DNA from: Rhizobium sp. 16-449-1b
GTDB taxonomy: Bacteria > Pseudomonadota > Alphaproteobacteria > Rhizobiales > Rhizobiaceae
Direction: 5' to 3'
Assembly: GCF_017741935.1 (NCBI RefSeq)
Contig: NZ_JAGHMH010000010.1
Coordinates: 62,001 to 126,000, forward strand
Length of the DNA stretch: 64,000 bases
Below are positions 17,431 through 27,600 of the stretch, one piece after another. The position numbers were made by a program, and so were the translations under genes. Each line of letters begins with the position of its first letter. The first letter of the stretch is position 1. A model generated the notes under the pieces. It was not told where the DNA came from and did not search any database. It saw nothing but the letters and a program-made list of their open reading frames with translations.

Positions 17431-17550
17431 GATCAACAAGGTTATCCGCGCGGTGACAGCCGTATGACCGACTTGGTTCGATTGGCCGTCGCAAGCTAAC
17501 GGAAATTGCTCGACGCTGGCCGCCCATCAGGGGCATTTGAGGGAGTTTTC

Positions 17551-18873
17551 ATGAAAATGATTTCGAAGTCCAGCGGGCGAGGAAGGGTCAAGAAATTTCT
17601 CCAGATGGAACGGTTCAAGCCTGTCCATGCTGTTCTTTTTGCCGGTTTCCTCTTGGCAGGCGCGCCAGTTTATGCAGCCGAAACCGGCATCGATCCGAAC
17701 GAGGCCCTCGAAGCCTACGTTTACCTTCACCGGAATCCAGAGGTCGGCAAAGACCTGCCTAAAGCCCATGACTACATTGTCGGGCGGCTGCAGGCCTTGG
17801 GCGGCTTCTCGTTTGAAAATGTGCCGTCTTTGCCATCAGCGGTCATTGCCATCCTCGATAGCGGTAGACCTGGGCCGATAATCGCGCTGCGTGCTGATAT
17901 GGATGCTCGTCGCCTGGATGTTGGGGATGAACCTACGAGCCACGATCCGCAGTCTCAGTTGCCAGGGCTCATGCACAATTGCGGTCACGATGCCCATAGT
18001 GCAATGCTTCTTGGTGCGGCCGCGGAACTACACGCGCATCCGGAGGAATTCAAAGGTAAGATCGTCTTCCTGTTCCAGCCGGCCGAGGAGGTCAAGGGAG
18101 GCGCCGACGACATTGTTGCTGATGGGATTCTGACGCGCCTTGGCGTCCGGGCTATTTTCGCACAGCATGTCGTCGCAGAACAGGCCGTTGGCGAAGTGAC
18201 TGTTTCGCAGGGCTCGGCGATGGCCGGCAGCAACACCTTCAAACTTACGTTAAGCGGGACGGCTTCGCACGCCGCGATGCCTTACGAAGGCGCAGACCTT
18301 GGCGTAACCTCAGCCAAAATCATTCTTGAACTTGCCAACCTGCCTGCGCGTGGGTGGGATTCATCGAACCGTCCCGCGGTAATTTCGGTGACAAAGATCA
18401 GCAGCAGCTCCAACTCGATCAATGCGACCCCTGCAGAAATAACGATAGAAGGGACCCTTCGGGCATTCGAGCCCCTTGGAGACGTGGCAATTTCCGGATC
18501 ACTCAACAATCTCATTGCGGTCAGGATCGGGGCGCTTGCGCAAGTCTACGGCGCAAGCATTGATTGGCACGTAACGCCCGGCACGCCGCCCACCATCAAC
18601 GATGTGAGTATTATTCGCAGCCTGGCGACAGATCTGGGAACCGAGGCGGGTGTAAAGTTAGCCGTGTCGACGGACCGCTTCATGACCTCGGAGGATTTTG
18701 CATATTACGGACTGCAGTTGCCTGCGGTCTATTTCGGACAAGGCATCGCGAAGGACGGATTAGGCGACGTCGGGGTTCATCAGCGAGAGTTCACAATCCA
18801 CCCGGACGCCCTCCCAAATGGCGTTCGGTTTCTGGTCGCGCTTGCGCGGCTTGCAAGCGAAAGACTTCACTGA
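17551..18873 (+). CDS. Exported M20D amidohydrolase (auxin-conjugate / hippurate hydrolase type)
   Basis: Zinc or manganese amidohydrolase of the family that includes plant ILR1-type IAA-amino-acid hydrolases and bacterial hippurate hydrolases. The start at 17551 has GAGGGAG 6 bases upstream. A signal peptide (FKPVHAVLFAGFLLAGAPVYA) indicates export. Metal ligands are visible: Cys and His in NCGHDAH near residues 143-149, Glu pair in QPAEE near 176-180, His in FAQHV, and the C-terminal His in VGVHQREF. A dimerisation domain lies between. At 440 residues it looks complete. It would free an amine or amino acid from an N-acyl compound; auxin conjugates are plausible for a plant-associated plasmid but unproven. 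Confidence 0.85.
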   Translation: MKMISKSSGRGRVKKFLQMERFKPVHAVLFAGFLLAGAPVYAAETGIDPNEALEAYVYLHRNPEVGKDLPKAHDYIVGRLQALGGFSFENVPSLPSAVIAILDSGRPGPIIALRADMDARRLDVGDEPTSHDPQSQLPGLMHNCGHDAHSAMLLGAAAELHAHPEEFKGKIVFLFQPAEEVKGGADDIVADGILTRLGVRAIFAQHVVAEQAVGEVTVSQGSAMAGSNTFKLTLSGTASHAAMPYEGADLGVTSAKIILELANLPARGWDSSNRPAVISVTKISSSSNSINATPAEITIEGTLRAFEPLGDVAISGSLNNLIAVRIGALAQVYGASIDWHVTPGTPPTINDVSIIRSLATDLGTEAGVKLAVSTDRFMTSEDFAYYGLQLPAVYFGQGIAKDGLGDVGVHQREFTIHPDALPNGVRFLVALARLASERLH

Positions 18874-18920
18874 ACTCATCGAAATTCACCCCGGCGCAAT
18901 CCGCGCGGAAGGAGGGACCA

Positions 18921-20318
18921 ATGTCGGTCGTCGTAGCTGCCATCATCGCCGGCGCCACCGCGGGAATAACAAAGGTTGGAGGCGAAATCGTCTCTGACCT
19001 TTATAAGGCGCTGAAAGGAAAGATTGCCGAAGTCGCCCAGTTGGACCTTTCCAGCATCGAGGAGCAGCCGGAGGACACGCACGAAAGGATGGCACTGGAG
19101 GGCGAGGTAAAGGGGGCCAAGCTTGATACTGTTGCCGCGGTCATTGAGGCAGCCAACCGTGTGATAGAGGCTACGATAAAGCAGAAAGTGCCGATGGACG
19201 ACTCTTGGCTTGTCGATGTCGAGACGCTCGTCGCGAAAAAGGACATCATCTTCCGCGACATGGATACGGAAGCGTTGTTGCTCAAAGCCAGATCCGTTCG
19301 CACTAACGGCCAATTCGTTGTGGAAGGTATCAAACAAGGACGCTCCCGGCAGAAGGCAGAACCCTTGCTTCAGGTTGGCCAACTGCAGGCCAACAGCGTC
19401 AGCGTGCTCCAAACGATAATCAACGCAGTTCCGAACTGGCTCAAGATCGTCATCGTGGTCGGCGTATCCGTTCTTATCGTGAAGTTCGGCTACGACTACT
19501 TTTCGAGACGTGCCGCTTTCGACGCGGCTGTTGAGCGTGTGTTCAGCCAGCAAGGGGACGGGTACATGTCCTCTGTAAATTCAATGCTGAATCTGCAAGC
19601 CAGCATTAGAAACACGAGAGACAACGGTTTTTGGACTCCGCTCACAGCGCAATGGAGCAAACATATCGGCCGACTGGAGGGGTTTTTTGAGCCAATCGCC
19701 ACAGGACTGACGACAGGGACGATGTCGCCCGCCGGGTCCGCGCAGCGAATTTGCCCGGCCGTTGAAAATGTCCTCAAGGCCCATTACGGAATGCTTGCGA
19801 GTATTTCCAAGGTGCCCGGTATTTCGGTCAATTTTTCAGCTGGTACCGGAACCTCTGAGCTGTCGATTTTCGGCCCAGTGGTCTCCATTCCGAGCACGCG
19901 CGAGATCGAAGTCGTCTATGTCCAGGCTTGCGACGGAGACCTTGAGACGATCAAAAACCCTCCCGACCTGCGCACCGCGCAAGAAAGGCGGCACGATACA
20001 ATTGGCGCGATCGATGAGCAGATTGAGGAACTAAGGCGTCTGAAGCAGACTGATATTACCGCCGCACGTGAAAAAGCACGTTCTGATTTCGTATCAGCGG
20101 TTGCCAGGTCATATATTCGAATGGGTATGTATCGAGTGGATGCCATCGACAAAGCCGAGCAAGAATATGACGAGGTTTACAACGGGTCTGGGTCATTCAA
20201 CTACTTGGAGCCAGGGATAAACGACGCTGTCGACAGAATAAAACAGATAAAATCTCTCGCCTCGCGTGATTTCGATGGCGAGATTAAAGCCCTTGAAGCG
20301 CAAAAATCAGTTCTCTGA
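18921..20318 (+). CDS. One-pass membrane protein with a conflict-system-like N-terminus, unknown function
   Basis: 465 residues; the start MSVVVAAIIAGATAGITKVG has GGAAGGAGG just upstream, so the longer open frame was rejected. The N-terminal segment (GATAGITKVGGEIVSDLYKALKGKI) resembles short helical adaptor modules at the front of some bacterial NLR-like and other conflict proteins; this is a resemblance, not an assignment. A transmembrane helix (WLKIVIVVGVSVLIVKFGY) lies near residues 173-192. The rest is probably extracytoplasmic, with two Cys (RICPAVENV, VQACDGD), ending in a Lys/Glu-rich coiled coil. It lies 47 bases after the M20 gene. Confidence 0.6.
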   Translation: MSVVVAAIIAGATAGITKVGGEIVSDLYKALKGKIAEVAQLDLSSIEEQPEDTHERMALEGEVKGAKLDTVAAVIEAANRVIEATIKQKVPMDDSWLVDVETLVAKKDIIFRDMDTEALLLKARSVRTNGQFVVEGIKQGRSRQKAEPLLQVGQLQANSVSVLQTIINAVPNWLKIVIVVGVSVLIVKFGYDYFSRRAAFDAAVERVFSQQGDGYMSSVNSMLNLQASIRNTRDNGFWTPLTAQWSKHIGRLEGFFEPIATGLTTGTMSPAGSAQRICPAVENVLKAHYGMLASISKVPGISVNFSAGTGTSELSIFGPVVSIPSTREIEVVYVQACDGDLETIKNPPDLRTAQERRHDTIGAIDEQIEELRRLKQTDITAAREKARSDFVSAVARSYIRMGMYRVDAIDKAEQEYDEVYNGSGSFNYLEPGINDAVDRIKQIKSLASRDFDGEIKALEAQKSVL

Positions 20319-20624
20319 ACCGCCATGGCATTCCATGCTGGATCGAGATACCTGAGCCGCCAAGTACTTTGCAGACTGGCTGAACGATCAGTTTATTTTG
20401 CACCCCGCTGGGTCGGACGCGACGAAGTTAATACCTTTGCCTTGAGGCTTTCAAGAGTCGGGCTCACGGCGGAGATGAATAGGGGTTGAGCAGCAACGGC
20501 TACCGCTGGCGCATTCGGAAGCTGTCCATCTTATGCAGCCGTAAGCGATAGAAAGGCGAATGCGGATCGTCTTGTTTTGGCAAGCGGCTGTTCCGTTAAC
20601 CACAGGCGTCCACTCGCGCGAGCG

Positions 20625-20906
20625 TCATACCGGGCTGCTGCGACGGTGGTGTTCAGAAACCTTTATCCCGCAGTCGTCTATCATCCGGCCGAAACGGCGT
20701 TGGCTGTGGAGGCTGCCCGAACTGTCTTGGGAGAGGACTCCTTCGATTCCGACCACTCGCAGCTCATGGGCTCGGAAGACTTCGCATTCATGCTCGAAGA
20801 ACGACCTGGAAATACTGCGCTCCTTGACAATGGCAGCACGGCGGGGCCGCACGACCCTGCCTATGACTTCAACGACGCAGCCATCCCTTATGAGGTCGCT
20901 TACTGA
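20625..20906 (+). pseudogene. C-terminal remnant of a second M20 amidohydrolase
   Basis: The frame encodes YPAVVYHPAETALAVEAART, LMGSEDFAFMLEERPG and GPHDPAYDFNDAAIPYEVAY, the family-typical end of an M20D peptidase including the G(A/S)EDF motif. The catalytic N-terminal two thirds are missing. The sequence differs from the intact M20 gene at 17551, so it is a remnant of another enzyme. From 20907 to 21325 (419 bases) I see no gene. Confidence 0.75.
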
Positions 20907-21325
20907 AGAGGGTTGGTCGAGACAACCTTGTCGCTGTAAAATCTAGAAATTCGGCCTCTAAATCGTGATCGCCGCTTGCATACCAACCGCGCGCCGGCAT
21001 CATCGGGGACTGACATGTCCTCTGATCAAAGTGATCCTGCTGCAACAAGGCGAGACAGAGCGTGCGCGACACTTGAACGAGCAATGGCTCTGAAATTCGT
21101 GGTAGACTGTTTATGGCTGGTCAGGTCATGTCGGGACAAACACCTTGAATTGCGCGGTATCATTTCGGTTGGGTTGCTTTTGATGAGGATGATGTGACGG
21201 CCGGTCATGGGCGCCCTTCTTGACTCCATGGGTCAAACGGCCGGTAATGCGCTCAGGTTTTTAAAAGCAGTGGACTCTGCGACACTCGCCGCAGGTCGAT
21301 CTTCCGTGGCAAACTAGGATTCGAC

Positions 21326-21480
21326 GTGCAGCTACAAGCTAAAATAACCGATTTCAGCGAGTTCGACATTCTGCCGGTTTTGAAGAGGCCGTACGAGGAA
21401 CGGGTGATCGATCCGACCTGTGGCACAGCCGGATTTCTGTTTCATGCCGCGGAGTATTTCGACAAGCTGGGCACCTACGA
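21326..21480 (+). pseudogene. Type I methyltransferase (HsdM) fragment
   Basis: About 50 codons read PYEERVIDPTCGTAGFLFHA and AEYFDKLGTYEE, containing the HsdM S-adenosylmethionine-binding motif DPTCGTAGFL. No other methyltransferase motif follows; the frame runs on into an unrelated HNH-like segment. A restriction-modification locus was therefore truncated here, marking the left edge of the defence island. Confidence 0.6.
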
Positions 21481-21550
21481 AGAGCAGAAGTCGAACTGGC
21501 AGGCGCGTGAGCGCGAGGAACGGCGTTTCAGGCTGCAATCCGCCCGACGT

Positions 21551-21961
21551 ATGGCACGGACAGCGCACCGGATCGCCAGAGCGTCGCTCAAGAGCGCAAG
21601 CCTACGATCCAACAAGGTGAAAACCATCGACCTCTCCGAGGAAGAACTCGCTGCCCACGTTCTAGAATTGTTTGCCGACCAAGGAGGTCGCTGCAAACTA
21701 TCCGACCTCGCTGTACAATTTGATGGGGCAATAGCTGATCCAGAGATGGCGTGCTCTCTCGACCGCATCGACAGTGGGGGAGGTTACACCCGAGGCAATC
21801 TACAGGTCGTCTGCAACTTCATCAATCGGTGGAAGAGTGATACCGACAATTACAAGTTCAAGCAGCTGCTCGCGCTCATCAGGTGCCATGCTCCTCAGCA
21901 AGAGGTGATAGCTCCGGCAGACCGGTTGTCGCCCGGGTGGGTCCATACGCATCGCCTCTGA
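21551..21961 (+). CDS. HNH-like nuclease, small
   Basis: From ATG 21551 a 136-residue protein can be read; the frame is also continuous with the HsdM fragment upstream, so a chimeric product is possible. The C-terminal half resembles HNH proteins of the SLDRID type: GGRCKLSDLAV, then CSLDRIDSGGGYTRGN, then LQVVCNFINRWKSD. The order Cys, DRID, GN and N-xx-K is the family pattern. It lies 51 bases before the AddB-like gene in the same direction and may belong to that operon. Confidence 0.55.
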   Translation: MARTAHRIARASLKSASLRSNKVKTIDLSEEELAAHVLELFADQGGRCKLSDLAVQFDGAIADPEMACSLDRIDSGGGYTRGNLQVVCNFINRWKSDTDNYKFKQLLALIRCHAPQQEVIAPADRLSPGWVHTHRL

Positions 21962-22012
21962 CCTAAAATATTGGTGAAACCATATGAACGGGAGCGTTTG
22001 GAGGCGAAGAAC

Positions 22013-24619
22013 ATGCTCATTCATACCGTGGTTGTCGATGGGGCCCTAGCGTTGCGGATGCAGCGGCTCGCCGCTGCGTGCGAAGGCGCGATCGGCCGCC
22101 AGATACTAACGCTTCCCCTTCTAGCTGCTCGGCTCGCGGGCGGCTTTATAGCGCCGGCGTCACAAGAGATCTTATATCCCGCGATACGAGCAGCTCTTGA
22201 CGCCGGAGCGTACGAAGACATCGGAAAGGTTGCCGGCCTGCCTGGGATGCCATCTGCTGTACTCACCGCCCTCCGCAGCTGGTGGGACGCCGGCATCATA
22301 ACTGGAATTGCGGACAACCCCCGCCTTCGTGACTTTACGATGCTGGAACGACGTGTGAGAGAGGCGCTGCCTGCGGGTACACTTGCCCCGCCAGATCTCG
22401 TTGAAGCGGCGCTGAAGCGTCTGGACCACGCTCCAAAACTTTTGGGTTCGGTCACGCTTCACGAGGTTCCCGACATCAAGCCTATCTGGCACCAGCTCAT
22501 CGTGCAGCTCTGCGGTGTTGTTCCAGTGCGATGGGTCGCTTCGGCTCATTGCCGGCGGAGCTGGTTCCCGGGAAAGACGGAAGCTTTGCCGGCCGGCCGC
22601 AGCCTGCTCGCCGCCGCCGATGTCTGCGCCGATCCGCGAAGCGAAGTGCGAGAGGCGCTACGCTGGGCGCGGGCGCTCATTGCGGAAGACGGCATATCTC
22701 CAAGCGAAATCGCGGTCACAGCCACTTCGCCGACAACTTGGGACGATACATTCTTGGTGCTTGCGCGCGAGGCCGGGCTTCCATTGCATTTCAGCCATGG
22801 CGTCCCGGCTTTGGCGACGCGCGAGGGCCAAAGCTGCGCCGCGCTCGCTGATGTTCTACTGAGGGGTCTCTCGCAAGAACGTGTGCGCCTCCTGTTTGCT
22901 CGAATTTCTCCAGCGCGTCACAATATCCCCCTCGACTGGGCAAAGGGTTTACGGCGAAGCGCTGCTCTGTCGAGTCCGCAGCATTGGCGGCACGCCCTCA
23001 AGAATGCGCGGGCCGAGCGGGCAGATGGAGAAGTGGCTGAAAAAGCATTGTTGCCGGTTATCGAGCTTCTCGCTCGCGGTATCCTCGAGGCGGATCGCGC
23101 GGGACATCTTCTGTTGCGTGGGTCGGCGCTCACCTTGTGGCAGGATGCCCTGCGCATGGCGCCTCCCCAAGCAGTGGAACTCTCGCTCCAGGCTCTCCGG
23201 GTCGATGACGGGAGAGAGCCCGGCAGCAGCGTCGTGTGGGGACCGGCTCGTCATCTAGCCGGCGCCTCTCGCAAGCATGTCCGGCTTCTTGGCCTCGAAG
23301 CAAACGCCTGGCCGCGCCAAACGATCAAAGATCCGTTGCTGCCGCAGCATCTTCTCGACAAGATTAGGCTTCCGTCAGCTGATATAGCCGACGAGGACCG
23401 AAGGATGCACAACCTCATCGTAAGTCAGTCTGACGGCTATGCGCTGTCACGCGGACACAGGAGTGCGACGGGTGCGCTGCAAGCCGCGAGCACGCTATGG
23501 CGCCGCGATCAGGAGCGGATCGTGAGCAGGAGCGGCATTCCTAGGCACGCCTTCAGCGAAAGCGATCGCCTGTACGCAAGACCTGCAGATGCAGGCAAGC
23601 AACGGCAGGTTCGGTCTAGCCGCGCCTGCTGGCGGGCTTGGCAGGACAGCGAGCGACATACAATGCATGACGGCCTGGTTCGAGCGAACCATCCTTTGAT
23701 CCTGGATGCGCTCGCGGAAGTACAATCCACGACGTCCCTAAATCGCCTCCTTTGCAATCCGCTCGGGTTTGTCTGGGAGTACGCGCTTCACTGGCGTGAG
23801 CCCAATCTGGACCCCCAGCCACTGGCGCTTGACCATCGCGCGTTTGGAGAACTCGTCCACGCCCTCATTGGAGGCGTTCTCCGCGACGGTGCGCCGATGA
23901 ATGCCGATGAGATCGAGATCGGTCTAGCGGATGAAGCAAGGCGACTGGGCGACGCATGGCCAATCGCACGTGCTGTCCCACCGGGTCTGCTATGGCGCCA
24001 TACCATGACAGTGGCCCGCGAACGCGCATCCCGCGGGTTGAGAGATGCTCTTGGAGAACCTCGTGGCATGAGTTGGACGGAGCTCACATTCGGGGAGCCC
24101 ATCGACGGGCCTCATCCTTGGACAACGCTTTCGCCAGTCTCGGTGGGAGCGACCGGTATCGCATTTCGCGGCAGAATCGATCGGCTCGACGAGGACGGGT
24201 CTCGAGGTACGGCCATCATAACCGACTACAAGGCAGGTGCGGCGCCCGAGCGGAAGAAAACTATCGTTTTCAATCGAGGAACGGAGCTGCAACGCGTTTT
24301 CTATGCTCTGGCCGCCAGATCGTTGCTGCCGGAGGTTCGGAACGTCGAGTCTCGGCTGACCTATCTCAGGAACGAACCCGCCCGCACATTGAGCTTGGTC
24401 CACGACGAACTCGCAGCTGCAATCGAGGAAGCCATCACCTTCACAGCCGCCGGTGTCGAACTTCAGAAGACCGGGCAGATTGCGCCGGGTCCCCAGCCGG
24501 AGTTTTTTGACCCGATTTCGATCGCGCTGCCATCCGACCTGGACGTCTATCGTCGTACCAAGCAACGTCCCTTCGCGCAGGTGAACAGCCCGCTATCCAA
24601 GCTTTGGAGCAGTCCGTGA
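22013..24619 (+). CDS. AddB-like PD-(D/E)XK nuclease / inactive helicase subunit
   Basis: An 868-residue protein starting MLIHTVVVDG; GGAGG 7 bases upstream decides the start. The N-terminal two thirds resemble the AddB/RecC-like degenerate helicase (LTLPLLAARLAGG, then SEIAVTATSPTTWDD). The C-terminal RecB-type nuclease domain has Asp in FRGRIDRLD, DxK in IITDYKAG (about residues 720-742) and the QxxxY motif in LQRVFYALA. Only one Cys (LLCNPLGFVWEY) is seen at the position of the AddB iron-sulphur cluster. The stop overlaps the next gene's GTG (GTGA). It would form a heterodimer with the AddA-like product to unwind and degrade DNA ends. Housekeeping AddAB is normally chromosomal, so this copy is accessory. 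Confidence 0.8.
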   Translation: MLIHTVVVDGALALRMQRLAAACEGAIGRQILTLPLLAARLAGGFIAPASQEILYPAIRAALDAGAYEDIGKVAGLPGMPSAVLTALRSWWDAGIITGIADNPRLRDFTMLERRVREALPAGTLAPPDLVEAALKRLDHAPKLLGSVTLHEVPDIKPIWHQLIVQLCGVVPVRWVASAHCRRSWFPGKTEALPAGRSLLAAADVCADPRSEVREALRWARALIAEDGISPSEIAVTATSPTTWDDTFLVLAREAGLPLHFSHGVPALATREGQSCAALADVLLRGLSQERVRLLFARISPARHNIPLDWAKGLRRSAALSSPQHWRHALKNARAERADGEVAEKALLPVIELLARGILEADRAGHLLLRGSALTLWQDALRMAPPQAVELSLQALRVDDGREPGSSVVWGPARHLAGASRKHVRLLGLEANAWPRQTIKDPLLPQHLLDKIRLPSADIADEDRRMHNLIVSQSDGYALSRGHRSATGALQAASTLWRRDQERIVSRSGIPRHAFSESDRLYARPADAGKQRQVRSSRACWRAWQDSERHTMHDGLVRANHPLILDALAEVQSTTSLNRLLCNPLGFVWEYALHWREPNLDPQPLALDHRAFGELVHALIGGVLRDGAPMNADEIEIGLADEARRLGDAWPIARAVPPGLLWRHTMTVARERASRGLRDALGEPRGMSWTELTFGEPIDGPHPWTTLSPVSVGATGIAFRGRIDRLDEDGSRGTAIITDYKAGAAPERKKTIVFNRGTELQRVFYALAARSLLPEVRNVESRLTYLRNEPARTLSLVHDELAAAIEEAITFTAAGVELQKTGQIAPGPQPEFFDPISIALPSDLDVYRRTKQRPFAQVNSPLSKLWSSP

Positions 24620-27600
24620 CCGCTGACTTAGATGCTCGCAGACGCGCGTTGACAGACTTCATATCCAACATCCTGGTCGAGGCAGCCGCTGGCACCGGTA
24701 AGACGTCGTTGATGGCTGCCCGTGTTGCGATGATGATAGCGAGCGGGATTGAACCCTCAAAGATCGCCGCGATCACCTTCACCGAACCGGCGGCAAGCGA
24801 GCTTGAAGCGCGAATTCGTTGGACGATTGCGGAGCTCCGCGCCGGAAAGATCCCGCCGGCGCTTGCAAAAATACTCACTGAGCCGTTGGACGCGGATGCG
24901 CTTGCTCGTCTCGAGGCCGCGGCTCCGCGCCTCGACGAAATCACGGCGACGACAATCCATGGCTTCTGCCAGGGCATCATCCGCTCGCACGGGCTCGCAG
25001 CGAGTCTGGATCCCGGATCCAGAGTGATTGATGCGACTGTCGCCGAGGCTCTCTTCGACGAAGTGCTTGCCGAGTGGCTGAAGGGCAAGCTCGCGGACAG
25101 TGCCGACGAAGATGGAGCGATCGCCACCCTGGCCAAGGACGACCCGCTTGGCGTTGTCGAGCGCGTTCGCGAGCTTGCCATATTGCGCCGGGACCATCGT
25201 ACCGCGAGCGCACCTGCACCTGATTTTTCATCCCGGCCGGATCGGACATTCACCGATGCCGTCGGGGCGTTTTCCCGGTGGCACGCGGCTGGTCCAGCCG
25301 AGACTGGCACAGCAGACCTGATCGATGACCTAGAGCGTCTGGCCGCATTCTATAACGGGGCCCTGGTGAGTACCGCATTTCCAGAGCTTTGGCGCTTGAC
25401 GCAGCCTCCACGCATCGAAGCGATGTTGCCGCGGTCCATCGATCTACAGCCCTATCGCAGAATGGCGGCCTGGAAGAGTGTCCTCGGAGCGGTCGAGGGC
25501 CAGCGCCGCGGTGAGGAAGCGTCCGCCCGCTACGAGCAGGTAAGCGCGGCATACCGCGTCTTGATCGGGTCGATTGCCCAGAGGCTTGTGCACGAACTGG
25601 CCGCGGCCTTGAGCGAAGTGATCGATGCGTATGAACTTCGCAAGCGTGATGCTGCGGTGCTGGATTTCGATGACCTTCTGCTTCAGGCGCGGCTTCTCGT
25701 TTGCGACCATACGGAAATTCGCGAATGGCTCGCGTGGCGCTACTCGCATCTTCTCGTCGATGAATTCCAGGACACCGACCCGCTGCAGGCCGAGATCTTG
25801 TTTTTCATCGCGGCAACCTCGCCTCCCACTCGCTGGGAACAGGCTCAGCTTCGGCCCGGCGCACTGTTTCTGGTCGGCGATCCCAAACAGGCCATCTATC
25901 GGTTTCGCGGGGCCGACATCGAAGCTTATGCCGTGGCCAAGTCGGTGATCGCAAAATCAACGAATGGCTGCCTGCTTGCGGTCACGGCTAATTTCCGGTC
26001 CCGGGCGGAAGTGCTTAAACATGTCAACGAGGTTTTCCAGCAAGTGCTGGCCAAGCCGGGACAGCCCGGCTTCGTACCCTTAACGGCTACGGTGAACCCC
26101 CCGCCGCTGCCATTTCCAGCTGCGGCGAAGCTCACGATCGACGTGCCACGCGATGCCCGGGCAGAGGAGCAGCGCGAGGCGGAGGCGGAGGCAGTGGCCG
26201 AACTTTGCGTACGCCTGATAGGGGCACTTACGATCACCGAAGCAGACGGGACGGAGCGTCGCCTTCGCGCAGGGGACATTGCCTTGCTCGCGCCCACCCA
26301 TACCGATTTATGGCGTTACGAGCGCGCCCTTGAAGGACAGCGGGTCGCTGTCGCCTCTCAGGCAGGTAACGCGCTATTCCGGCGGCAGGAACTGCAGGAT
26401 ATTCTGGCTCTGGTCCGAACCTTGACCGATCCCTTGGACACACTCGCTTTTGGCGCGCTTATGCGCGGCCCGCTTGTCGGAATGAGCGATGAAGAGTTGC
26501 TCGATGTCACGGCGGCACTCAAGCCTGATGCGGATGGACGCCGGCGATTTCAGTTGCGGACGGTGGCTGACGACGTTGGACACTCCCTCGCTCGTGAAGT
26601 GCTTGTCAAACTCCAGGGTCTGCACCGTCTCGCCGCGGAACTCACACCCATGCAATTGCTGGGGTACGCGATCGAACGCTTGAACCTCCGCGTGGTGATG
26701 GCAGCGCGTCATGGCCAACGCAACGCCCGAGCACTGGCGAACCTCGACGCAATTATCGAGCTCGCCAGGCCCTATGGAGTCGCTGGCCTGCGCGCGTTTG
26801 CGCTCGATCTCCAGCGGGGGTGGGAGCGAAAACGCCGCCACCCCGAGGGACGGGTGGACGTCTCTGGAGACGCGGTCGAAATCGTCACGATGCACAGCGC
26901 CAAGGGGCTTGAATGGCCTGTCGTCATTACGGTGAATTCGTCAACTCGTTTCAAGCCTCAGGACCAGTTTGTGTATCGCCAATCGGACGATACCCTTCAT
27001 TGGATCGTCGGCGGCATTGAGCCGCCCGACTTGGCAGCCGCCCGCAACGAGGAGGAATTCCGCGAAGCGAGGCAGCGTGAACGGCTGTGGTACGTTGCGA
27101 CCACCCGTGCCCGCGATCTGCTCGTAATCCCCGATCTGCCAGGAGCGTCGTCGCGCTCGTGGTCGAGGGTCATGGATCTGGGACAAAAGCGCCTGAGTGA
27201 GCTTCAGACTGACATGCTGCCTGCGTCCGAAGTGACCACTGCTAATGTCCTAACCAACGAGCAGACCGATGCGATCTTCATCGCCGAGCGCGAGCGCATC
27301 GTGGCTGCCTCGGAACCAATTCTCTGGGACCGTCCGAGCGAGCGCGATCCTGACCGCAGCGCAGACACGATCGACAGCTTTGTCGTGGATATTACGGCGG
27401 ATGGCCAGCGAATTGTCGGGGCAGGCGCCCTCCGCGGTACCGTTCTTCACAAGCTCATGGAGGAGCTTCTCAATGGTGAATTGTCCGATAGTGAGGACGA
27501 GGCCATCCGGCGCGCAGGCGAACTGCTTGACCAACTGCAAGCCGTTGTCGATGACGACGCCATCGAGCGCAGGCCGGATCCTGCCGAGATGGGGAGAACG

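Noticed and set aside
18564..18920. 119 extra N-terminal codons on the membrane protein gene
   Set aside because: They overlap the M20 amidohydrolase in another frame; a strong ribosome site precedes ATG 18921.
26390..26420. T-DNA-border-like CTGCAGGATATTC
   Set aside because: It lies inside the coding sequence of the AddA-like helicase, departs from the border core CAGGATATAT and lacks the conserved right part. No other border-like site was found by eye.
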